Assembly: GCA_030544235.1 (NCBI GenBank)
Contig: CM060477.1
Span: forward strand, 1,973,934 to 2,037,933
Direction of reading: 5' to 3'
DNA from: Lepturacanthus savala
Taxonomy: Eukaryota > Chordata > Actinopteri > Scombriformes > Trichiuridae
Length of the DNA: 64,000 bases
The stretch's first letter is position 1. Each line of letters begins with the position of its first letter. Below, one piece after another: positions 55,725-64,000 of the stretch. Position numbers and translations under genes: made by a program. Below the pieces are notes generated by a model. It searched no databases and had not been told where the DNA came from. It saw only the letters and a list, made by a program, of their open reading frames with translations.

Positions 55725-56690
55725 AAACTGAAAAAGCAAGATCTAAATTTGAAAAAGGAAAGTCTGAAACCAAAAAAGCAAGATATGAACCTGAAAAAGT
55801 AAAATCAGGAACTGAAATAATAGGATCTAAACTGAAAAAAACAAGATCCAACACTGAAAACTCAGGATCTGAAATTAAAAAAAAGTAAGATCTGAACTGA
55901 AAAAGCAAGATCCAAATTTGAAAAAGGAAATCTGAAACTGAAAAAATAAGATCTAAAGTGAAAAAGCAAGATCCAAAACTGAAAACACAAGATCTGAAAC
56001 TTAAAAATCAAGATCTAAAACTGAAAAGCCAAGATCTAATCTAAAAAAGCAAGATCTAAATTTGAAAAAGGAAAGTCTGAAACCAAAAAAGCAAGATATG
56101 AACCTGAAAAAGTAAGATATGAAACTGAAAAGCAAGATCTGAAACTGAAAAAACAAGATATGAACCTGACAAATAAGATCTGAAACTGAAACGCAAGATC
56201 TGAAACTGAAAAACAAGATCTGAAACTGAAAAATCTATATCTAAACTGAAAAAGCAAGATCTAAATTTGAAAAAGGAAAATCTGAAACCAAAAAAGCAAG
56301 ATATGAACCTGAAAAAGCAAGATCTGAAACTAAAAAGCAAGATCTGAAACTGAAAAATCAAGATCTAAACTGAAAAAGCAAGATCCAAAATCGAAAACGC
56401 AAGGTCTGAAACTAAAAAAAACAAGATTTGAAACTTAAAAATCAAGATCTGAACTGAAAAAAACAAGATTTGAAACTTAAAAATCAAGATCTGAACTGAA
56501 AAAAGCAAGATCTAAATTTGAAAACGGGTATCTGACGACAAAAAAAGCAAGATATGAACCTGAAAAAGCAAGATCTGGAACTGAAAAATCAAGATCTGAA
56601 ACTAAAAAAAACAAGATATGAACCTGAAAAAGCAAGATCCAAAACCGAACCAGAAAAAAAGTAAAAGTACGATCTGAAACTGTGAAAAAA
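55725..56690. repeat. AAGATCTGAAACTGAAAA minisatellite
   Basis: About 45 units of 18-24 bases with the core CAAGATCTGAAACTGAAAAA and variants (AGATATGAACCTGAAAAAG, AGATCTAAATTTGAAAAAGG, AAAGTCTGAAACCAAAAAAG). The variants recur in the same order (AAATTTG, GTCTGAAACC, ATATGAACC) at about 55745, 56058 and 56268, giving a higher-order period of roughly 210-310 bases. Purine-rich on +. The Phe/Ser/Leu frames on - are artefacts. Confidence 0.95.
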
Positions 56691-56879
56691 ATTAAATATA
56701 ATTAAATAAACTGAGAGAAGCAGGATCCCAAATATCAACATATATTAAAGTTAGCATTAGCAATTTATTTTCAATACGTTAATGCATTTCTCACAAGTCA
56801 AGATCAAAACTATTAACTCCATACAAGTTCTTTTTTCTTTTAAATCCCAGTCTTTTAATTACCAAGCCCTTCTCTTCCT

Positions 56880-57180
56880 TATTGAGCCACGGTTACAGCA
56901 CGATGGGATCGATCAGGTCCTGGCAGGATCCTGAATCAATCCCTCAAACGAGCCCAGATCCCTATAGTAGTCTGGGAGTCAGCTGACCACCGCGGCCGAC
57001 CGAAGGCATGAATCAGACGTTGTCTGGCGGACGAGGGAACGAGGAGGAAAAACACCAGAGTCCAATCCTCCGGCCAAACGGGAGATCCAAGACAAGGAGA
57101 AGCTTGTTCTGTCCATGTAGAGCAGGAGGACACGAAAGAAAAATAGAGTCAAATACCAGAGGATAATGTGATTACAGCCA
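56880..57180. promoter_or_regulatory. GC-balanced unique block, candidate conserved DNA
   Basis: GGGATCGATCAGGTCCTGGC, ACCACCGCGGCCGACCGAAG (56987-57006) and AACGGGAGATCCAAGAC in a low-repeat stretch right after the minisatellite. A 65-codon - frame covers part of it without known motifs. Confidence 0.3.
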
Positions 57181-57506
57181 AGCAGGAGAATGGAGGTTAA
57201 TTGGAGTTAAGTGTCTATATATATATATAAAAAAGGAGCCTATATATAAATATAGCCCATCTGTAGTCAGCCGAGCTTCTGCCAACGGGCTTGGATTGGT
57301 ACCGCCGCCTTTAAAATAAACACAAACCCTGTCCTTCATGGAGAGAGTTTATTGACTCAAGATAATACTCAGACGAACGAGGAGCAATTATTAGATTATA
57401 GTCAATAGCTCAAACATGTGATTAGAATAACATGAAGAGTGAAAATAAAATACGTAAAGGCTCCCCCGCAGAAACCTCAGGACCAGCACTCGTACGTGGG
57501 ATCGAA
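57181..57506. other. Unique block with TA-rich run
   Basis: A TATATATATATAAAAAAGG run at 57217. The part 57270-57460 is low-repeat (GGTACCGCCGCCTTTAAAAT near 57297) and may be a conserved element. Confidence 0.25.
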
Positions 57507-57768
57507 TCCTCAAAGTGGTTTTGTCCAGATGCTGCTTTCCAGTGGGCGGGGCCAGTGGCTAACGGCTAATTTTGCTAGCTACGTGGAAGAAGCCGATGGA
57601 ACCTGTTCATAATTAGTCCAAAATCAGCCTCTTTTTTATCAGTTTGGTTAAGATCAGACCTAACGATCGTTAACGAGCTCTAACGATGGAAGTTACCATA
57701 GCAACAGCGACTAGGGGGAAGGAGGAAGGACATGGATTTTCATATTTTTCCCGCCATTGATTTGTAAA
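57507..57768 (+). repeat. Interspersed family B, copy near full length
   Basis: TCCTCAAAGTGGTTTTGTCC, AGATGCTGCTTTCCAGTGG, GTGGCTAACGGCTAATTTTG, CATAATTAGTCCAAAATCAG, GGTTAAGATCAGACCTAACG, GTTAACGAGCTCTAACGATG, AGTTACCATAGCAACAGCG and ACATGGATTTTCATA. Confidence 0.88.
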
Positions 57769-58019
57769 TATGTATATAACCTGTAATAGCCTATTTATAT
57801 TCTTTATGATTACAATGGACATACGATGGAAGTTAGCGTAGCGACCCGCTATACCAGATTAATATGGTAGTGTAGTATCAGAAATTCTGAATGAATCAAT
57901 GAAAATGAACTTTGACTCCTGGGATCGCAGCGACGTAGTGGAAGCTACGTAGCTACGTAGCAGGAGATCGCGAACGTTACATAACAGCATCTACAGAACT
58001 ATTTCACTAAATATTTCAC
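57769..58019. other. No recognised feature
   Basis: Contains GGAAGCTACGTAGCTACGTAG at 57940-57960, a small TAGCTACG palindromic repeat. Confidence 0.4.
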
Positions 58020-58245
58020 TTTATTTCTAATTAATCAATATAATATCTGAGTTTCCATCTATTACATTAATTGGCAGCTATTTTGATAATTGATTAATCG
58101 ATTTGAGTCATTTTTTTAAGGAGGAATTGTTCAAATTCTCTGGTTCTAGCTTCTCATTTTAGGTTGAATCCTCAGCTTTTTTATGAACTAAACAAATCAT
58201 GAATTAATAGTTTCAATAATCAATTAATCGACTACCAGTATAGTA
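58020..58245. repeat. Interspersed family D copy, opposite orientation
   Basis: GGCAGCTATTTTGATAATTG, ATTAATCGATTTGAGTCATT, CAAATTCTCTGGTTCTAGCT, TCTCATTTTAGGTTGAATCC and ATAATCAATTAATCGACTAC. It is the reverse-complement direction of the 54580 and 54910 copies and keeps both AATCGATTAAT-like ends. Confidence 0.85.
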
Positions 58246-59194
58246 GAATCCACTTCGTGGATGCACCTGATTGGACAAACCCTTGGGCAACTTTCTGTTA
58301 TATTCTGAAACCATTTAAGGCGGTATGCCTAAGTTGCTGAGTCATTTTTCATTTAAGGTGGACGGTGACGTTAGCCGCTGTCAGTCAGGCTTTGTGTGCA
58401 TGTTTTAAACTAATCTGCCCTCACATGAAATGCTTGATGTTGTTAAACCTGAAAGCTCAGCATTCCCGTTTACCCTTTAGCTTCCCTTTTTATTAGCCAC
58501 ATTATCATTTATTAGAAAAAAAAGCTAATATTTCTCTGTATAAAGCGGCCTGCTGCTGTGTGTCTGCGGGTCATTTCATGTGTAATAAGTTAGTGTCTCT
58601 CATGGTTTCAGGCCAGTTGGAGGAGTTGAGTTTTCTGCCTTTTTATGGTTATCCAGGCTGCTCCGGTTTCTTCTGGATTTCATGCACTTTGCAGTGTTTC
58701 CAAACAGGAAAACTCCAACAGCCTGCAGCTGAGAGTGCTGCGTGTATAAACAACAGGTAGTGGTTGAAGTAGGCTTCTGCGGGCATGTTTGATTTAGTTT
58801 TTAAGTGAGATGGATCTGACATCAACCTCCAGCATCGGTTACATGTCCCACATTGTCCCACAACTAAAGCTCTTTGTCCCTGGTTTGGCTCGTTAGGGAT
58901 CCGGTCGCCCCGGAGTCGCAGCAGGTGTTGAATGGACATGAAAGTAATCTCCGGCGCTAACATTAGCACCGCGAGCTTTAGCTTTCAGAGGAGAAGCTAA
59001 TTCCAGCCTGCTGGGCCGGGCCAGCGTGTGTTAACAGCACAATGGGTCCAGATATTTTATTGTTGTAAAGGGACATGATGTTTTATAGGTCGCATGTTTC
59101 ACAGGTTTTTCTGGTTTTATTTGAAATTGCGATGACGCCAACAAGATAAATTTGTACTTTTAAGAACTGAAAGCTGTTTTAGAATAACAACAAA
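58246..59194. other. No recognised gene
   Basis: Unique-looking. GCTAACATTAGCACCGCGAG near 58957 is a GCTAA word. No exon pattern. Confidence 0.4.
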
Positions 59195-59745
59195 CACAGG
59201 AAACACAGGAAACGTGGGTTTTATTTCAAGTTTTGAGGATAAATTTGTGGTTTTATGAACTAAAAATCTCAAGCTTCACTCTAGAACTTAAGGAAGAACA
59301 AGAACATTAATATTAATGAGTCTCTTCTCTGATTGGCTGGTTTGAATTGGGAGTGGTGACTGTATAAGTGTGACATCACAACTTCACAACAGTCCTAACG
59401 GCTGGTTTTAAAGTTAATTATCCTTTGATATTATGGCACATGCTGATATTCTATTGTTGTATATTTACAGATTTTTTATTTATTATATTGATAAAAACAT
59501 TTTCTTAAAGAAATAGTGGAAATTCAACGAGATTCGGACAAAACAGAAGGTTTTTTTGGTGTAATTTGGGTGAATTGACCCTTTAATTTTATCTGTGGCT
59601 GAGTTATAATGTGAAGTGTTGGTAGTTGTGACATCACAACTACATAGAAATCCTGACGGCTGGTTTTATTATTAAATATGTGCTTTTTTAGACTTTGAAC
59701 TGAATTTCTATTTATTTATCATGACAATTGCTGATTCTGTACTAG
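59195..59745 (+). repeat. Interspersed family C, composite copy (duplicate of 61160-61740)
   Basis: TGGGTTTTATTTCAAGTTTT, GTGGTTTTATGAACTAAAAA, CTTAAGGAAGAACAAGAACA, TTAATATTAATGAGTCTCTT, CTCTGATTGGCTGGTTTGAA, TGTGACATCACAACTTCAC, TTATCCTTTGATATTATGGC, ACATGCTGATATTCTATTG, TTGGGTGAATTGACCCTTTA and a second TTGTGACATCACAACTACAT. The same blocks in the same order lie at 61160. Confidence 0.9.
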
Positions 59746-59754
59746 AAATGTATA

Positions 59755-59875
59755 AATGGTGGAACTCTCCTCTGATTGGCTGATTTTAATGGCTGTGAAT
59801 GGCTGTATAGTTGTGACATCACAGCTCCGTGGACGCCTTAAAAGCTGGTTTAAGGGACAATGTCTGAAAACAGGC
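59755..59875 (+). repeat. Interspersed family C, third tandem fragment
   Basis: CTCTCCTCTGATTGGCTGAT, GGCTGTGAATGGCTGTATAG, TTGTGACATCACAGCTCC and AAAAGCTGGTTTAAGG, directly following the 59195 copy. Confidence 0.8.
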
Positions 59876-60805
59876 TGTGCTTTTATTTGTGGATTAAAAG
59901 TTAGACGTTTTTCTTCAACCAGATCTTCTAATAATGAAAAAAGTCTTTTCTATGACCTGGGACTTTTAAACTTTAACTTAAATACACGACCTGAGACGAA
60001 GCTGTTTTACCAAATATAACGGCTGCGGTCCTGTACGTCATTTCTTTGCATAGAAAAACAAAAGAGAAACCATTAAAAAACAGCCAAAAACGTCTAATTC
60101 ATCATTGTTGCTGGACGTCACTGAGATATTTATTAGCGGCTCTGACAAGTAAAAACACCTTTCTGTGGTTGAGTCGTCCGACGCTCTGGTTTTACGGCTC
60201 TTGTTTGATTTGGAGCCTCCTGAAAGTGACCCCTCGGGCCGCGGTGCCGTCGGGCCGCGGTGCCGCCAGCATCTGCTGAAACCACACTGAACTTTCATGC
60301 TGCTGATGTATTTTGGACTGGAACCACATCCAACCCCGTTCCCTCATATCAGACTTTACGTTCACACCTCATAAAACCTCAATTTGTTTCCAAAGAATCG
60401 GATCTTTAAAGGACCGAGGTCTTTATCGTCATTTACGGGCGATGTTGCAGTTTGTGCTCGACCGTCGTAAAGCTTTTTTTTTTTTTTTTGTGGGAAAGAC
60501 GTTAAAGCCTGTGCGTTGCTTTCAAGTTCCAGATTAGATCAAGCGTGGAGATGCATTCACTTGCAGTTTGGAGCCATAGGAACTTTCCTTTCCATCCATA
60601 TGTGCAGACGTAGTGTTTCATGTGGTGGTGGAAAGTAACTCAGGACATTTACACCAGACGAGATAGAATAGAATAATAGAGTCATTTTAACATATTCATT
60701 AGAAACTAGAATCAATTTTATTTTACCTCCTTTAGCACTGACTGTGATGAAATCTACTTTATTAAATAAAACTTATATAAAACTTAAAGCACTATGATGA
60801 TGTAG
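59876..60805. other. No recognised gene
   Basis: Overlapping + and - frames at 60038-60298, none with motifs. GGGCCGCGGTGCCGTCGGGC at 60236-60255 begins a short GC-rich direct repeat (two CGGGCCGCGGTGCCG units). T-rich run at 60475-60489. Confidence 0.4.
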
Positions 60806-60990
60806 CATCCATCAGAGCTGTCGGCACTAAATGCGGCGACGTCTGTTCCTCCATCACCAGCAGCTTCTCTCTGCTACTGTTTTAACCTGCTGGTTATTAA
60901 ACTTTAAGGACTTTTCCTTGAATAAAATGTGACTAAATCTAATTTTAGCATTTGATACAAGACTAAAACTAAATTGAAAAATGGCCGACA
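60806..60990 (+). repeat. Interspersed family G, copy 2
   Basis: ATCCATCAGAGCTGTCGG, CACTAAATGCGGCGACGTC, then a 6-base insert, CTCCATCACCAGCAGCTTCT, CTCTGCTACTGTTTTAACC, and AAAATGTGACTAAATCTAA further on. Confidence 0.85.
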
Positions 60991-61159
60991 ACATCAACAC
61001 TGATCTACAGTAGAAGTAGAATTTCTAGATACTTGTACTGTTACTTGAGTATTTCCACTTTCTGCAAAAACTGAAAAATATCTTGTTTTTGGGACAATTT
61101 GTCCAAATATTAGTTAGAATTATCTTATTTTTTTTCAATATTACTAAAAAGGAGTATTA
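60991..61159. other. No recognised feature
   Basis: AT-rich. CTAGATACTTGTACTGTTAC followed by TTGAGTATTTCCACTTTCTG is a common teleost repeat phrase. Confidence 0.4.
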
Positions 61160-61740
61160 TAAAATCCACGTTGGGTTTTATTTAAAGTTTTGAGGGTAAA
61201 TTTGTGGTTTTACAAACTAAAAATCTCAATCTTCGCTCTAGAATTTAAGGAAGAACAAGAACATTAATATTAATGAGTCTCTTCTCTGATTGGCTGGTTT
61301 GAATTGGGAGTGGTGACTGTATAGTTGTGACATCACAACTTCACAATAGTCCTGGCAGCTGGTTTTAAAGTTTTCAAATATTAGCCTTTTAATAGTTTTG
61401 AGAGCTTTTCCTACTTTCATTTATTAATTTTTTTAACGTAATTATCCTTTGATATTATGGCACATGCTGATATTCTGTAGTTGTATATTTATATATTTTT
61501 TATTTATTATATTGATAAAAACATTTTTTAAAGAAATAATGAAAGTCCAATGAGATTCAGACAAAACAGAAAGTTTTTTTTGTGTAATTTGGGTGAATTG
61601 ACCCTTTAATTTTGTCTGTGGCTGAGTTATAATGTGAAGTGTTGGTAGTTGTGACATCACAACTACATAGAAATCCTGACTGCTGGTTTTAAGGTTATTA
61701 AATATGTGCTTTGTTTTAGACTTTGAACTGAATTTCCTCT
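61160..61740 (+). repeat. Interspersed family C, composite copy with a 70-base insertion
   Basis: Same succession of blocks as 59195-59745. Between GCTGGTTTTAAAGTT and ATTATCCTTTGATATTATGG (61370-61440) it carries about 70 extra bases (TTCAAATATTAGCC through TTTTTTTAACGT) that are absent from the other copy. Confidence 0.9.
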
Positions 61741-61769
61741 TTCTATTTCTATTCACACCCTGTTTAGTT

Positions 61770-61825
61770 AGTCTTTTACTTTGAAGGACAAAACATAATC
61801 ACATCACATGACCAAGAAATCCTGT
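61770..61825 (-). repeat. Interspersed family A, inverted fragment
   Basis: On the - strand: ACAGGATTTCTTGGTCATGT, GATGTGATTATGTTTTGTCC and TTCAAAGTAAAAGAC. Confidence 0.65.
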
Positions 61826-61849
61826 TTTCACTCCTTTTGAACCTTTTTA

Positions 61850-61912
61850 GATTCGATTAGATTGAATTAGACTTTACTGATCCCTGTGGAAGGTTCTTTC
61901 CTCAGGGAAATT
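61850..61912 (+). mobile_element. LINE-type 3' tail fragment
   Basis: GATTCGATTAGATTGAATTA, GACTTTACTGATCCCTGTGG and TTCCTCAGGGAAATTGAAG. It is the counterpart of 27230-27305 in the other orientation. Confidence 0.7.
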
Positions 61913-62149
61913 GAAGCCAAACATGACAAAATTTGCATGGTGTGGCGATAGTGTTATAAAACATCTAAAATCATGGAGTCCATGGTCCAGGTTTTGTGAG
62001 TTTAAGGGTCCTCATGAATTGGTAACCACTGATTTAAAGGGTCGCCAGATAAATCTTATTTTTGGTGGAATATTGGGATCATTTATTGAAATAAAACCAT
62101 GTGACGTCACTATAAAGTAGCATCAGATGGGTGGAAACAACTGAAAACT
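61913..62149. other. No recognised feature
   Basis: A 69-codon + frame at 61911-62120 has no recognised motif; nothing else is seen. Confidence 0.4.
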
Positions 62150-62480
62150 ACAGTATTTGAGTAAAGAGGTTTAAATAAAGAGCAGCTTCAGGTTGAGGGT
62201 CAGCAGGAAGTTTCCGGCCGTTGCATAACGTCTACGTGCTGTTTGGACTAAACTCTTCGACCCGCATCAGTGACTCACGTTTGGGTGTTTTAGCGGCGAC
62301 GAAACCGAGCGATGATGTCACGCAGGCAGATACCAGCGAGTGTGGGTTAAAAAACACTGGCAGCACTGAAATAGACTGTTGGCGTATCCAGACTGGAATC
62401 AGATCGCTGCAGGTCGGTGTGAAATCTGACTCCAATCAGATTTCATGTGGTGTGAGTCGGCCTATAGAAGATCTACGTCA
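62150..62480. repeat. Possible family K copy or unique block
   Basis: The right part (AGACTGGAATCAGATCGC, GTGTGAAATCTGACTCCAAT, CAGATTTCATGTGGTGTGAG) resembles a teleost repeat with AATC.GATT words and TTTCATGTG. The left part (62215-62340) is GC-balanced and CpG-containing. Boundaries unclear. Confidence 0.4.
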
Positions 62481-62599
62481 CTTTATAACTCACAACACAT
62501 GATGGTGACATCACATCTGGCTGCAAGAAAACTCAAAATAGTCAAGTAAAGTCAAATATTCTAATATTTAAACCTCAGTATTTAGTCCAATGGTGTTCC

Positions 62600-62935
62600 T
62601 GACCTCTAACAGGGAATGGTTTAATTAGGATAAATCACTAGTTTTTCATAAATTTAATATAATCTTAATGTTTCACTAAGTGTTTCTCTCAACATATTTT
62701 ACATTTAAATGTAGTTTTTGTGTGTTTAATATGTCTTAAAGCTGCAAAGAAATAAATATTCTGCTTTTACCTCCAGTTTGATGCTTTAATCAGTATGAAC
62801 CATGTTCATTTTATACATTAATTTCACTAATTAATGCAAAATGAAGACGTTTCATCCTGAAAAAAACATTTTTTCTAGATCTTCAAACTTTAAAACGGGT
62901 CAATTTGACCCATAACATAAAAGGAGGGTTAATAA
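62600..62935 (-). repeat. Interspersed family E copy, inverted
   Basis: On the - strand it opens with AACCCTCCTTTTATGTTATG, GGTCAAATTGACCCGTTTTA and AAGTTTGAAGATC, then follows the block order of 51745-52045 to AAACTAGTGATTTATCC. It is nearly full length and the best preserved of the three copies. Confidence 0.88.
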
Positions 62936-62939
62936 AAAC

Positions 62940-63420
62940 AGGAAAAACATGGTTCTGTAGGAAAATAGAGTGATTTATGACGTTTATAGTGTGTATTTAA
63001 AGAGATGCAAGGAAAACTTCTAACAAAAAATTATATATATATGAAACAATCCATTTAAAGAAAAAGTAAAATATTCAAAATCCTACTTAAGAATAAAATG
63101 GACATGTAGTTGTTCTGTTTCCTTAAAGGAAAAGTAAAATACTCAAAATCAAATGGATTTAACCAGAAAACACATGGACATGTAGTTGTTCTGCACTAAA
63201 ATGAGTGATATATGACATATGCTGATGTTTATAGAGTGTGTATTTAATGGGATGTAAAATAAAATCCATATAAGGGAAAAATAAAATGCAAACTTCTATT
63301 TGAGAACAATGCATTTAATCAGAAAATAAACATGGACGTGTGGTTCTGCAGTAAAATGTTGTGACTGAGTGATAAATGACATTATTTAGTATTTAACAGG
63401 ATCCATGGAGACGCACAAAT
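62940..63420. repeat. Degenerate tandem repeat, about 3 units of 130-190 bases
   Basis: Unit markers ACATGGTTCTGTAGGAAAAT (62948), ACATGTAGTTGTTCTGCACT (63179) and ACGTGTGGTTCTGCAGTAAA (63336) are each followed by GAGTGATTTATGAC- or GAGTGATAAATGAC-like text, TTTATAG.GTGTATTTAA and a GGGATG.AA segment. A short extra ATGGACATGTAGTTGTTCTG lies at 63099. Confidence 0.8.
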
Positions 63421-64000
63421 CACTCAAAAAAAACTAATTCAAAATCAATAAATAAATGAAACCATGATCTTTGATGAAACTCCAACGTCTTAAATGTCAA
63501 ATAACACACCACACGCTGCAAAAACTGAAATATTAGACATTTTATTAGAAGAAACGTCCATGTTGCTCCTGTGTTTAAAACAGCTGAGGTTGAAAACTCA
63601 AAAGCTGCTTCTGTTTCAGGAGGATTTAGGATTTAACGGGTTAATTTAAATAAAGAATTCCTGCTGTTTCTCTCTGTTAAACCTGCTCATCATAATATCA
63701 CTACATGAAATAACACTTTACTTTTATAGGAGCAAAGACATTTCATCACTTTGTTGTGCTGCTTTAAACCCAAATGACAGCAGATTTATCCTCCGTTCCA
63801 GCTCTCATCTCATCTCCACGTTGCCCTTTTCCTTCTTGTTTTATTGTGTCTCTGAACGACAGTTTACCGACAGTTTAATGTGGAGAAAAGTGAGTGAATT
63901 TGCAGCTTTTTTGGTGGTTTTTATTTGACATTTTCATCCTTTTTCTCTTGCATTTGTTTGGTGTTATTACTTCTGTTTCATTTCTGTGATGCAGCATTTT
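63421..64000. other. No recognised gene
   Basis: AT-rich unique DNA. At 63820-63890 a pyrimidine-rich tract, an ACAG, TTTAATGTGGAGAAAA and GTGAGT follow in order. A micro-exon is imaginable there, but the evidence is only the two splice-like words. Confidence 0.35.

Noticed and set aside
55661..56361. Phe/Ser/Leu/Asp-rich - strand frames resembling a membrane protein
   Set aside because: Translation of the AGATCTGAAACTGAAAA minisatellite.
63820..63895. Micro-exon flanked by ACAG and GTGAGT
   Set aside because: Two splice-like words 16-27 bases apart are common by chance and there is no coding support.
1..64000. A novel multi-gene system or operon
   Set aside because: No run of plausible genes exists on either strand. 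The window is repeat-rich vertebrate non-coding DNA, and its unusual content is repeat architecture and possible regulatory blocks.

Overview
The window looks like intergenic or intronic DNA from a ray-finned (probably spiny-rayed teleost) fish. The evidence is about a dozen long (CA/GT)n microsatellites, a decayed jockey-superfamily LINE reverse transcriptase, and many short interspersed repeats whose sequence I recognise from teleost genomes. There are no bacterial-style gene clusters. I find no protein-coding gene that I can name. Most long open frames are by-products of minisatellites whose period has no stop codon, or of GC-rich stretches. All repeat relationships below come from alignment by eye; no search was run.

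Layout. 1-4.5 kb: a GC-rich, weakly coding-like stretch, a 1-kb G/T-strand minisatellite (358-1345), and a degenerate array of about 300-bp units (2396-3545). 4.5-13 kb: mixed unique DNA, a possible solo LTR, an 11-bp inverted repeat, a 191-bp palindromic MITE-like element, a GC-rich block at 9.76-10.48 kb, and microsatellites. 13-22 kb: the most unusual part, with three tandem-repeat systems in 9 kb. These are a T-rich array with a 125-bp higher-order unit (13255-13940), a 'GGGCACTTTAGTGCA' array in two blocks with duplicated flanks (15838-19395), and an 11-copy two-type satellite with embedded TA expansions (20490-22060). 22-35 kb: mostly unique DNA with a candidate conserved non-coding element at 28.1-28.5 kb, the LINE remnant (28785-29600), a LINE-tail fragment and an L2-like fragment. 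35-64 kb: unique GC-richer blocks (candidate regulatory DNA) separated by repeated copies of at least seven short interspersed families (called A to G here), an AGATCT-rich minisatellite (55725-56690), and a roughly 550-bp segment present twice 2 kb apart (59195 and 61160).

The best lead for a real gene is 52.3-52.82 kb on the + strand: a GC- and purine-rich block ending in an ATG fused to a strong splice donor, which could be a first exon whose partner exons lie beyond the window. The many unique GC-balanced blocks between repeats would fit a gene desert or large introns near a developmental gene. That is inference only and needs cross-species alignment.
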